Shown here: in pieces, positions 10,363 through 20,593 of the stretch
How positions within the stretch are numbered: position 1 is the stretch's first letter
How the letters are laid out: each line of letters starts with the position of its first letter
Source: Deinandra increscens subsp. villosa
Lineage: Eukaryota; Streptophyta; Magnoliopsida; Asterales; Asteraceae
Length of the DNA stretch: 64,000 nt
Assembly: GCA_039602395.1 (NCBI GenBank)
Contig: JBCNJP010000009.1
Coordinates: 2,157,528 to 2,221,527 of the forward strand
Direction of reading: 5' to 3'
Notes under the pieces: generated by a model
Told to the model about the DNA's origin: nothing
What the model saw: the letters and a program-made list of their open reading frames with translations, nothing else
Databases searched by the model: none
Position numbers and translations under genes: made by a program

Positions 10363-12846
10363 TGTGACACCTCGTCCTAAAACCTAGGTCAAACCTCTAT
10401 ACTTTGACTTTTAATTAAGTATTAATGTGCCTTAACTGATCTGATTATTGCTTAAACTGCTAATTACTGTGCCTGACCGTTAACTGACGACGTAAACCTA
10501 ATCTCGCGTTTGTACTTGAAGCGTATACCCGTAAATTTCATAGGGATTCCATGGATTAATCATGGAATTTCAATAACAAGAAAAATAAATATAAAATGTA
10601 TTTTTATATTTTATCTGGAACTGGTGTCGTACGTTATATAACCTACACAGCAAACTGATAAGTGATCGTATGCTTAAAACTATTCGGTTTTAATCAATCT
10701 GGACGGTCGAGCTTAAAATTGTTAAGAACTGACAAAATTGAAAACGTTGACCGTAAACCGTGTACAAAACGGAAAACTATGACTGATTTCTGAAAAACTG
10801 TTATAAGTGACTTTAACAATTGTTTTTATGAAATAAAAACATCACAAACTTTCACCATTGTCAAGACTTAAGCCTAAACCCAACCGAACACCCAATTGGG
10901 CCCGACTTGGCCCAATAGGCCCAATAAGCCAAAAACAATCAAACCGAACCCGAAACCTTAACCCGTTACAGAAACTCAATAAACCGAGTGATCTTGGCGA
11001 TCCATAAACCAAACCGTTACACAACGGGCCCGGGCCTCGAACCGGTGCCCCGTTTTGACCCGTACGACCCATAACCGATGAAAAGGCCCAAATACACTTT
11101 TCCTTAAATTATTAGGCCAAATATAAAGTCCAAACCCAATGGATTAATTTTAATAATATTAGTCCATCAACTTTACAATTTTTATAAAACTTGTTACCAC
11201 GTATTAGTTTATAAAAATTTGTCACCACCTTTATAATTTTTATACTTGTGAGTTATATAAAAAGTGTGATTTTAATCATCACCCTCCTTTTTATATTTTA
11301 TAAAACTTACACATACTATGCTACCTTTTAATAAAAACATGACATTTTGTTTTATAAAAGTTACCTACTCAAGAGTTAGGAGATTTTTGCTAGGGATATA
11401 TTTATAAAAATATGGTAAACTTGATGAACACCTCTTCATCCTACTAACCTACAATCATCATACTAACTTGTACACCTAACTTACCTCCCCACCATAAACT
11501 TTACCAACCCAACCTACCCTACTCTCACTTTCCCTTCTACTTTTCTGGGTGACAAGGACAACCCCTACCACCTTCACCTCTTTCTTTCCTTCTTTTTTTT
11601 TCTCTTTTTCGAGAGCAGCAACAACAAGATCACCACCGCCATTCCATTTCTTTTCCGGCCAAGCCATCAGCCACCACCTCCACCCTCCACGATTTGCTAG
11701 CTTCTGGCCCGAACCCAGCCACCACCGTCGCCATTTACTGCTGCCAGAAGGCTGCTGTGAGCCGCCGCTGCAAATCACCGAGCCACTACCTTCCTCCTTG
11801 TTCCTCCTCCTTCTCGGCAGCCAAGAACCACCACCCCCATCGCGACCTACACCCATGCTGCTGTGCTCCTACACCTGCCGCCGATAGCCACTGCTGCTGC
11901 CGCCGCTGGGAGCCACTGTCCAGCCGCTGAGAGCCACCAACAGCCCCGCCACCTCCTTCCCTTCTTTTCTCCGGCCAAGAAACCAACCATCACACCACCA
12001 CCCTCGCCGCTAGTTCTCCTGCTGTCCGCCACTGTGCCGCCGCCGGAGCTGCTGACCTGCCGCCGCCGGAGCTGCTGTTGCAGCCACGGGCCACCGAGCC
12101 GACCGCCACCCTCTTCCCTCTCCTTTGTGAGTCCATTAAACGATTATCGTTTACGTTTTACACGATTTAAACGACCCAAACGATTCCCGAGTCTTGACAA
12201 CGAACCGTTACAACGTGAAGCTTTTCTAACAATCGTAAAACCGAACTACTTTCTCTTTCGTTTATTTTCCTTAAAAACCTTAAGATTATAAGGTTTGGAA
12301 ATGAGGGTTTTGTTAATGATGTTATGTTATCTATAAATATTAGCATGATTTTATGATGATTATTTATGTGTTAGCATGATTAAAATTTGATGTTATCATA
12401 TGCTAAGAGTTATAAATGGTTAAGTGTTGTTAAAATCATGTAGTAATATGTTATAAAATGCTAAGATTGTTAGTTGTAAATTTATGTTGTTATTTATCTT
12501 GGTTATAACCTAATATATGCTAATGATGGTTATCATGGACTAAGTATAATGTTTAGTGACATATTTGGACTAGTTGGACATTAAAATGGGGCTTCACTGT
12601 AACTTTCAACCCTGCTTCACTGGAGTCGTAGTCCCGACCTATCTTAAACAAACTGATTTATGATTTCAATATCAAACTAAGACTTTTATTTAAATGTAAG
12701 ACAATATCATTTCACCACGACTTTCCGCTGCAACATGAATGGTATTATGTTTGATATGACGTTTGAATTTAGTAGAAGTTGTTCTGCATATCTGCGACTA
12801 TGATTCCGTCTCGCTCACACCCAAATCCGTTGACCGGGGTGTGACA
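10363..12846 (+). repeat. 5' LTR of family B (2.48 kb)
   Basis: Bounded by TGTGACACC and TGTGACA, the latter followed by a primer-binding site (12849-12862). A GC-rich stretch (about 11600-12120) rich in CCGCCG/CTGCTG gives long open frames of Pro/Ser/Ala/Cys on both strands. Such low-complexity frames in an LTR are not credible genes. It lacks a segment of about 66 bp that is present in the 3' LTR near 22251-22316. Confidence 0.92.
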
Positions 12847-12983
12847 GATTGGTATCAGAGCCGTGGTTATAGCGAACTAGGTTAAACAAATAAACAAAAA
12901 CCAGACCTGGACTATAACCCGCTCCGAAGCTACCGTTTGCACGCAAGACCAATTCCTTATCATATTGGTTACGTTAACTTATG

Positions 12984-12989
<6 letters not shown>

Positions 12990-13047
<58 letters not shown>

Positions 13048-13245
13048 TAGGTTCAAATGAGAACTTTTTATTTTGAGAACTTTTGAGAACTAAATCTCAA
13101 CCACAAATTTCAGGGGGGACCACTACAATTCATGGGAGGGGGGATACATGTAATAAACATGTGGCTCAAATTAGTTCTTTTTAGTTCTCAAACCAAATTG
13201 GTTCTCAAATGATCCTCTCCCTATATATATATATATATATATGAT
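12990..13245 (+). mobile_element. MITE flanked by (TA)n, in the family B leader
   Basis: A 180-bp core lies between two (TA)n tracts. Its ends are inverted repeats: AGGGTTAGGTTCAAATGAG on the left and CTCAAATGATCCTCTCCCT on the right. Non-coding. The architecture (terminal inverted repeats directly abutting TA microsatellite) matches microsatellite-targeting MITEs and recurs at 30194, 30397 and 48211. Confidence 0.75.
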
Positions 13246-13338
13246 TTAGTATTACTGCAACTGGTACATTTATATCTTTATTCTAGATACTGTTATCGTG
13301 TTACCAACTATGTTCTCTCCTGGAATATTATCGCAGAG

Positions 13339-14500
13339 ATGACTTCCGAAGAGGTCATCTGCATATCTGTTTCCTCTGGAAAAGACACAGCCGTGTCTGA
13401 CTACACACCTTCCCCTGAGGACCATGAACTGTCCAGCCCAGAGAAGGACATTCTCACCGTCGGTACTATCCGATAGTCCGCATTACCATCGAGTGTTCTG
13501 AGAGCATTGTGACCCCGTCTCTCAGATGACAACTCGAACCACCCGATTCCCACCGCTGCCGCTAACTGGCGGTGCGACCACTACTACTGGTGACATGCCC
13601 GCAATGTCATGAGCGAGCCTTTTGGGGTGATCAACGATGAGATCACTAGACTCCCCACCTAGACCGATCTGGCGCCACTAGAGACCCGTCTAGCCGCCAT
13701 GGAGCATCACCAGGCTGCTACACTGAGTGCTATGGAGTCACTACACGCTCACATGAGTGTTGTCAACATGGCCTACACAGATCTGCGGTTGGCCAACGAG
13801 TCCTTCCAGACGAGAGTCGCTTACCTAGAGGAATTCCCTGGGCGAGTGTTCAGTTACATGAACCTCACTGCTCAGATCACCACCACCTTAACTATGCCCT
13901 CTGGACCACCACTCTAGATAGCTTGACTAAGAATCCAGACTTCTGATCCCTCCTTTTGGCAATGAAAAATATTTACATATTTTGTTGCGACGAGACTGCA
14001 AGCCCAGGACGAAGACTTATCCTCCTTTGACTATCGTATATACTACCAGTCAATACGGTGGATGGAAACTAGTATCATGATTATGATTATGATTTCCACG
14101 TTTAGGATTGATGTCATTACTGTTGTTGTCACTATATCATGTTATCATTTGCGTATGTCGTTCCCCTCTGCTTCCTGTTTCTTGGTCGTGCTTGCGTGCA
14201 TCATATTTTGGTACCGTGGATGTATGTCGTGGCAGTTATTCTCGCGCTTGTAATAACCCCATTCACATATAATCTAGACTTTCCTTTATGTTGACATCGA
14301 TAAGGCGAAAGTATGGCGCCTAGACGCCGAGCCACCAGAAACGTTTCACCTCCTCCGCCCTTGAGCGCTGCTGAAATCGAGGAACCGATTGCTCAATGTG
14401 TTGTAGAAACCGTCGCTGCTACTACAACCCAACGTCACGCAGACGATGGGGCGCGTAGTATGAACGAATTAACCAAGGTTAGAAAACACTAGACTACAAT
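13339..14500 (+). pseudogene. gag of family B, degraded
   Basis: A start at 13339 gives MTSEEVICIS and runs about 45 codons to a stop. A second open piece (13699-13917) has heptad-like spacing (MEHHQAATLSAMESLHAHMS) typical of the coiled part of plant gypsy gag. A third start at 14313 gives MAPRRRATRNVSPPPPL, a typical basic Pro-rich gag opening. The segment between (13918-14312) has no coherent frame. Gag would form the virus-like particle; here it is broken into at least three frames. Confidence 0.6.
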
Positions 14501-15130
14501 TCCACCAGATTGTGTTCAATGTTTTAACCTAACATTGTAAGCCCTCGTGAATGTTCATAAAAGGACTTTATGAATTAAAGCCTACACCTTTTAGAGGTTC
14601 CGTGAGCTGTTCACCCTGTCCGAAGGACCGGTTACACCGGTACAGCACCCCTATGCTCCAAACGCAACCTATACCACACTCTCGATTGTGGTAATGTCTA
14701 TTGTAACATCTACAAGGTTAAAAGACATGTAGCACGTGATTGCCCAAATCGCACTTGCTACGGTTGCGAGGAAATTAGCCATTACAAAGGAATGCACGAA
14801 GGCGAAGAACCAAGATGCTAACCATGCTAGTGGAAGAACTTTCGTGATCAATGCCGGAGACGCCTTCGTGACCCTAACACGACGACGAGTACGTTTCTGC
14901 TAGATAACCATTATACCTCTGTTTTATACGGTACATGTGCCGATAGAAGCCTTGTGTCTATCAATTTCAGTCAATTACTTGACGTCACCCATGTTGCCCT
15001 AGACGCTAAGTTTGCAATGAAATTTGCGAAGGGAGATTTGATAGAAACCAGAGTAATCTACCCAGGCTAACCGCTGGCCGTTCTTTCAGCATCGATTGGA
15101 TGCCCATTGATTGAGGAAATTTCAATGTAG
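14501..15130 (+). pseudogene. Zinc knuckle and aspartic protease of family B
   Basis: Cys/His-rich pieces between about 14680 and 14822, including HVARDCPN and CYGCEE, correspond to the gag CCHC zinc knuckles, but frame breaks intervene. The protease follows. Its active-site segment at about 14926-14950 reads YGTCADRS where the family has a D-T/S-G triad, so the catalytic Asp and the Gly are both changed. Downstream text such as DVTHVALDAKF and KGDLIETR fits the protease flap region. Stops are present. The product could not mature a polyprotein. Confidence 0.7.
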
Positions 15131-15138
15131 TCATTAGA

Positions 15139-16220
15139 ATGGATTGGTTAGCAAAGAACCATACTGAAATTGTGTGTCATGAGAGAATGGTTGGAGTGCC
15201 GTTAGCATATGGCCACACTCTGGACGTACAAGGCGAAAAGAGTGGAGCCGAACTAGGTATCATATCGTGTATGAAGACACATGAATTCCTCCACAAAGGA
15301 TGCCATGTCATTCTAGCTCATGTCACAGAGAAGAAACTGAAAGACAAGCGTATCGAAGACATTCCTATTTTCTGCAAATACCTGAAAGTCTTTCCAAAAG
15401 ACTTGCCAGGCTTACCCTCAGCATGAAAAGTAGATTTTCGCATCGACCTAACACCCGGAGCTGCCCCGTTGCCAGGTCCCCTTACCGACTGGCACCGCCT
15501 AAAATGCAAGAGATTTCTAGCCAACTGCAAGAGTTGCTAGATAAGGGCTTTATTCATCCAAGCCACTCCCCGTGGGGTGCTCCCGTGTTATTCCTGGAAA
15601 AAAAAGAAAGAAAGATGGAACGTTCAGGATGTGTATCGACTACCGAGAGTTGAACAAACTGACAGTGAAGAACTGTTACCCGTTTCCAAGGATCGATGAC
15701 TTATTTGATCAACTACAAGGATCATGCTGCTATTCCAAAATCGATAGAAGGTCGGGGAACCACCAACTCCGAGTTAGAGATGAAGATGTCTCAAAGACAG
15801 CGTTTAGAACACACTTTGGTCATTACGAGTTCCTCGTTACGCCATTAGGTTTGATTAACGCACCAGCCGTATTCATGGACTTAATGAATCGCGTGTGCAA
15901 ACCATACTGTGATAAAATTTGTTATCGTGTTCATCGACGATATTCTTATCTACTCACGTAGTAAGAACGGACACGAAGAACATTTGAGACTCATCTCCGA
16001 ACTGTTAAATAAAGAAGAGCTTTACGCGAAGTTCTCCAAATGTGAATTTTGGATTCGCGAAGTACACTTTCTGGGTCATGTGATCAACGACCGAGATATT
16101 CATGTTGGTCTGTCTAAGATTAAATCAATCAAAGATTGGAGTACTCCCACGACCCCAATCGAGATTCGACAATTCTTAGGTCTCGCTGTCTATTACTGTC
16201 GATTCATTGAATTTTTTTAG
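15139..16220 (+). pseudogene. Reverse transcriptase of family B, frameshifted
   Basis: Open pieces in successive frames cover the protease-RT linker (MDWLAKNHTEIVCHE) and then RT fingers and palm. Seen are SHSPWGAPVLF, MCIDYRELNKLT, DDLFDQLQG, AFRTHFGHYEFLV and the catalytic FIDDIL at 15930-15947. A stop precedes VDFRIDL near 15424, and frame changes occur near 15425-15580 and 15910. The catalytic aspartates of the YxDD-type box survive. RT copies element RNA into DNA; this copy cannot make one continuous enzyme. Confidence 0.9.
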
Positions 16221-16933
16221 ATAGCCCAGCCTCTTACCACCCTGACTCAGAAAGATAAGAAGTATATCTGGGATGATAAAACTGAAACTGCTTTCCAGTT
16301 GTTAAAGCAAAAACTTTGCAACGCCCCAATCCTATCCTTACCAGACGGAATCGACGATTTCGTAGTATACTGTGATGCTTTGCATTAAGGTTTGGGTTGC
16401 GTACTGATGCAATGTGAGAAAATTATCGCTTACGCCTCTCGACAACTGAAGATTCATGAGAAGAATTATACGACTCACGACTTAGAACTTGGAGCCGTCA
16501 TATTTGCCCTCAAAATCTGGAAGCACTACCCCTATGAGACTTGGTGCGTTATATTCACCGATCACGAGAGCCTCCCACACCTCTTTAACCAGAAAGAGCT
16601 AAACATGAGACAACCACGATGGTTCGAACTGCTTAACGATTATGAATGTGAGATTCATTATCACCCGGGAAAGGCTAACGTTGTAGCCGATGCATTAAGC
16701 AGGAAGGAACATACCAAACCGTGTCGTGTTCAAACATTAAGAATGACCATACACTCGAACCTCACGTCACAAGATCGTGACCCTCTAATTGAAGCTCTTA
16801 AGCCGAAGAATCTGGAAAATGAATGCCTGCATGACGTGGAGAAACAACTGATTAAAAAGCCTGATGGAACCATGAACTTTGTGGATAGACTATGGGTACC
16901 TAGACTCAGAGACTTGAGAAGGCTAGTGTTTTA
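16221..16933 (+). pseudogene. RNase H and pol linker of family B
   Basis: After a stop at 16218 the frame gives QPLTTLTQKDKKYIW, YCDALH (followed by a stop), IAYASRQLK, the FTDHESL block and HYHPGKANVVADALSRK. These are the RT-connection and RNase H motifs of plant gypsy elements. A 184-codon open piece runs from 16392. The integrase N-terminus begins near 16880 (DRLWVPRLRDLRRLV) and is cut by the family D element. Confidence 0.88.
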
Positions 16934-17282
16934 TGTTGATACCTGAAATGTGCGTCGTGTGAAGTATCAAATGAAGACCAAGTTCAAGCCAATATAGGGT
17001 TGGCCGAACTAGGTCCGAACCTGAAGTTCGGACCGACCGAACCTGGGGTTCGGAGGACGTTCGGCCAGTCGTGTATAAATAGTAGTTTGGTCTTTGTGTT
17101 TAGGAGTTCTGAGCGTGTGAGCAAATCTTAAGTGTGTGTTTCTGAGTGTGTTTCTCTGTGTCAATTCTCTGTGGTTTACTGATTGTAATTGTTCTCGTTT
17201 GATCAATAAAACAATCGGTTATTTACGTTTCGATGTCCGATTAGCTAGATCGAGTAGACGATCCAATGCTCACGCATTATTT
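16934..17282 (+). repeat. 5' LTR of family D element
   Basis: Matches 18769-19117 over its first 343 bases with no difference that I could see by eye. It contains palindromic GAAGTTCGGAC/GGGTTCGG motifs and TATAAATA at 17074-17081. The tail after CACGCATT diverges from the 3' copy. Confidence 0.88.
17074..17081 (+). promoter_or_regulatory. TATA box in family D 5' LTR
   Basis: TATAAATA following GTCGTG; the same box is at 18909-18916 in the 3' LTR and in the solo LTR. Conservation in all three copies supports an LTR promoter. Confidence 0.6.
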
Positions 17283-17732
17283 TTGTGTAAAATGAAAATC
17301 CAAAAATAGAGTTTTCATTTTAAGGGGGAGAATTGTAAGTAAGGGGGAGTAGTTGAGAAAATGCATGGTATGGGGAGAATGTGAATACATGCAGAATATA
17401 TAATGAAGGAAGGTGAATACATGCAAAATATAAAATTGTGAGAAATTGATCATTGGGAAATGATGTTACATTGGCATACGTATCTGACTCATGGATAAAG
17501 TAGATGAAAGGGCCATAAGATCATTGATTGATGTGCTTGGTAGGTTCGACAAATCAGAAAGTATTCAGATGTGATATACACTAAATACTAATGCTTGACC
17601 ATGTGGATAACATCTTGATGCATATTTCTTGACACAAAAAGAAAAATAAGTGTGAAATTCAAAATGAGAAGTCACTGTGTATACATGTGTTCATTTTGCA
17701 AAGATTTAATCTTGTTTGATTTTCTTTATTTT

Positions 17733-17973
17733 GTCAAACGATCGGACTTTCTTTGCGTGTCGAAAGACCGACCTGATCGTTGTTCGTTTGACGTTCTGCT
17801 TTATTTTCTTTGGTGTTTCGTATAACTCATCGGACTTTCTCTGCGTGTACGGGAGTACCGACCTGATTGTTGTTGGGTTATACAATTTCAGATTGTTTTA
17901 TTTCTTTTTTTTTTGTTAAATCCGAGGCCTTATCTGCGTATCGAAAGATCGACCTTAAGGTAGACGATTTAAC
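17733..17973 (+). repeat. Three tandem 60-nt foldbacks with covarying outer stems
   Basis: Unit 1 is 17733-17792, unit 2 is 17820-17883, unit 3 is 17915-17973. Outer stems are GTCAAACG/CGTTTGAC, GTATAACTC/GGGTTATAC (one G-T wobble) and GTTAAATC/GATTTAAC. The stem sequences differ between units but pair within each. Units 1 and 2 share an inner stem TCGGACTTTC against a GACCGA or GTACCGA side, a TCTGCGTGT-like loop, and a 3' side bulge of exactly 13 nt (CCTGATCGTTGTT, CCTGATTGTTGTT). Unit 3 also has 13 nt there (CCTTAAGGTAGAC) but a weaker inner stem. T-rich linkers of 27 and 31 nt separate the units. A structured RNA or protein-binding role is inferred. Confidence 0.8.
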
Positions 17974-18768
17974 GTTCTTATTTCTTTTTGCATGGAACAC
18001 AGTTGATTGTATCATGAAAAATAGTATGCAATGTGAAAGTTCACAATTGCAATCACACAAAAGAAAAAGAAAGACAAACAGAAATTGTCTGAATATGTCT
18101 GATAGTGTGGGGTACACTGGTCAAAGCAAATCTAATCAATACCTTAACATATCCAGATGTTATGAGTATGATTCTGTCTGAGCTTAAGATGGACAAATTA
18201 TACCAGCAATCGAAATGACTTATGTGTTTCAATTAATTGAAATTGAAGTATAGTTCAGTGCGTTATGATCAATATGATCCCATATAGTGATCTTTCTCAT
18301 ACCAAAAATAGTGTTTGATTCTGTATTGCAATTTCATTTCATTTTAGAAAAGATCAAAAAGATTTTAGGTGTGTTTTGATATAAACTTTCAAAAAGCCAA
18401 AAAGATTTTGTTTCTGTTTTATTTTCGATCTGATCAACACGTGATATAAAAATCAATTTTCAAAATCATATCTTGGAGTCTCAAAGAGATGTTTTGCGCC
18501 AAGATTATTTAAGTATTAATGCAGGATGCTGTTGTGCAAGCTATCACAACTTCAAGTCTTCTGAAGCTGTTGATAAAGGCCAGAGATATACTAGATATCA
18601 TCAAGTATTCAAAGATCAAGTTACGATTGAGTTGAGGAGGAGTTTGTTCGAAGATTCATTTCATTGGGTAAATGGATTCTTTACTTGAGGGGGAGCTTGA
18701 TTGATGATACGTATTTGATGATGTTGAGAAGAAATGAGAAGAGATACTGCACACGACGAGGGGGAGTT

Positions 18769-19117
18769 TGTTGATACCTGAAATGTGCGTCGTGTGAAGT
18801 ATCAAATGAAGACCAAGTTCAAGCCAATATAGGGTTGGCCGAACTAGGTCCGAACCTGAAGTTCGGACCGACCGAACCTGGGGTTCGGAGGACGTTCGGC
18901 CAGTCGTGTATAAATAGTAGTTTGGTCTTTGTGTTTAGGAGTTCTGAGCGTGTGAGCAAATCTTAAGTGTGTGTTTCTGAGTGTGTTTCTCTGTGTCAAT
19001 TCTCTGTGGTTTACTGATTGTAATTGTTCTCGTTTGATCAATAAAACAATCGGTTATTTACGTTTCGATGTCCGATTAGCTAGATCGAGTAGACGATCCA
19101 ATGCTCACGCATTTTCA
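18769..19117 (+). repeat. 3' LTR of family D element
   Basis: Starts TGTTGATACCTG directly after GACGAGGGGGAGTT and ends TTTTCA. The same CTTTTTCA-type end occurs in the solo LTR, which supports the boundary. Confidence 0.88.
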
Positions 19118-20050
19118 TTTTATGAAGCCCACAAATCAAGATATTCCATCCACCCAGGGATCTAACAAAATGTATGTATAAAGGAGTTAAACTGATGACC
19201 AAATCAAAAGGAAAAATCCAGACCTTAAAAAGGTACGTTGCGTAGTTATGTGACAGATTGTCATCACGCAAGACAAACATAGGCAATGGTTGAGACAACC
19301 ATTTTCCACTCGCCGAGTTTCCTTATCGCGATAGATATCGCTCGAATATTCAGGCCGCCCCTTTTCGAAGGCTTGTATGGAAGAAAGTTTCATTCGCCCC
19401 TTCGCTGGACCGAAGCCAGTAACGGTCATCTGACTGGTCCAATGATAGTTTATGAAACTACTAAGGAGACCTTTCAATTTCTGAACCTTCCAAAAGCCAT
19501 GGGTAATCTCCAGGAGAACTACGTTAACACTCGACGCGAACCCTTAGAATCTATAAGGGGGTTCAAAACCTTATAATGGATTCTGTCTCAGATGGGGGTA
19601 ACTAGGCCTGGAAAGCTAGGCATGCTTAAACCTCATCGTTCCCTTGAGATCCTGGAACGGATTGGACCAATGGCCTACACACCCATCTTGGCTAGAACCT
19701 ATTAAGATCTTAGACTGCAAGATCAATAGTCTGGAGCCAAACCGCATTTCCATTATTGTTATCATTAGAAATCCCGGGAATCAAGGAAGATCCTGTCCGG
19801 TAGCGAATCAATCTAAACTTTTCCATAAGCCATCTTGTCCTCGATACATTGCATATTCCAACGAAAACTGAAAACTCAAGTATGAGCAAAGCTTAGGCTG
19901 ATCATGTAAGGCAAATCACAATTGTGGGTGCACACATAATTGTAATTTGAACTGCATGAAAATCCTGGTAGAGCCCATTCATGAGAAATCCTGACTTGTC
20001 CAGAAACCTTCATACTCAAAACCTCGTTCATCCGTGTGACAATCCTCATT
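19118..20050 (+). pseudogene. Integrase of family B, second part, degraded
   Basis: Begins with EAHKSRYSIHPG, the segment after the HHCC zinc-finger start of plant gypsy integrase. Later pieces such as the AEFPYRDRYRSNIQAAPF and WSNDSL regions (19300-19460) correspond to the catalytic-core end. Much of the core between 19165 and 19240 is missing and frames change repeatedly. Integrase would insert element DNA, but this one is deleted in its core. The stretch 19570-20050 has only scattered similarity. Confidence 0.65.
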
Positions 20051-20560
20051 CTTTCATCAGACTATTGAGATTTATCTGCCGATAATCATCGCAAACCCTT
20101 ATCCTTTAAGAAGGGTGACCGCGTCATGTCAAAAGTGTCACCTTGGAAAGGTGTCATCAGTTTCGGCAAACAAGGAAAGCTTAACCCTCGTTACATTGGT
20201 CCAATTGAAATCACTGAGACAATCAGACCAGTAGCTTACCGTCTACGCCTTCCCGTATAACTAAGCTGTTTGCATGATGTCTTTCACATTAGTAATCTTA
20301 GGAAATGCTTGTCTGATGAAACGCTTGTCGTCCTACTTGACGAAATTCAAGTTGACAAAACACTTCACTTTATCGATGAACCTGTCAAGATACTTGACCG
20401 AGACTTTACAAGAACGAAGCATAGCTGCATTCCCATTATCAAAGTGTGTTGAAACTCATGGCGAGGTCCAGAGTACACTTGGGAACACGAGGACCAAATG
20501 CGTCTGAAATATCCTCGTCTTTTCGGAAACGCCACAAACAACCAGTGATCAAGAACTGAA
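20051..20560 (+). pseudogene. Integrase C-terminal and chromodomain-like tail of family B
   Basis: Readable blocks are DRVMSKVSPWKGVISFGKQGKLNPRYIGP, then AYRLRLP, HDVFHISNLRKCLSDET, DEIQVDKTLHFIDEP and RGPEYTWEHEDQM. This series is the GPY/F module and chromodomain-like end found in plant chromoviruses, which tether integration to chromatin. Stops occur after LRLPV and inside KVC. Identification is from the block order; function is lost. Confidence 0.8.
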
Positions 20561-20574
20561 TTTCGGGACGAAAT

Positions 20575-20593
20575 TCTTCTAACTGGGGGAGAA
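20575..20593 (+). other. Polypurine tract of family B
   Basis: ACTGGGGGAGAATG lies immediately upstream of the 3' LTR. It is the expected plus-strand primer for this class. Confidence 0.75.

Larger units (their letters stand above)
16934..19117 (+). mobile_element. Non-coding LTR element, family D, TSD TTTTA
   Basis: Two nearly identical LTRs (TGTTGATACCTG start, 3' end CGCATTTTCA) enclose about 1.5 kb. The target duplication TTTTA is at 16929-16933 and 19118-19122, and removing the element restores the integrase frame (..LVFYEAHKSRYSI). AGGGGGAG purine tracts precede the 3' LTR at 18759. No gag or pol is encoded, so it depends on proteins in trans. No tRNA-Met primer-binding site follows the 5' LTR, whose last bases differ from the 3' LTR, suggesting rearrangement there. 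The interior holds three structured foldbacks (separate entry) and small unrecognised ORFs. The near-identity of the LTRs implies a young insertion. Confidence 0.88.

Noticed and set aside
10842..11072. Minus-strand ORF in LTR B (and its twin at 21088-21309)
   Set aside because: Lies inside the LTR and changes between copies without codon bias; not a gene.
11476..12291. Long open frames on both strands in the 5' LTR of family B (also 21774-22592)
   Set aside because: They come from CCG/CTG-rich low-complexity sequence in an LTR, read open in several frames at once and have no domain.
17733..17973. Hammerhead ribozyme, because GAAA and CTGAT both occur
   Set aside because: The order and spacing are wrong: GAAA precedes CTGAT by only a few bases, leaving no room for the stems, and CTGATGA is not present.
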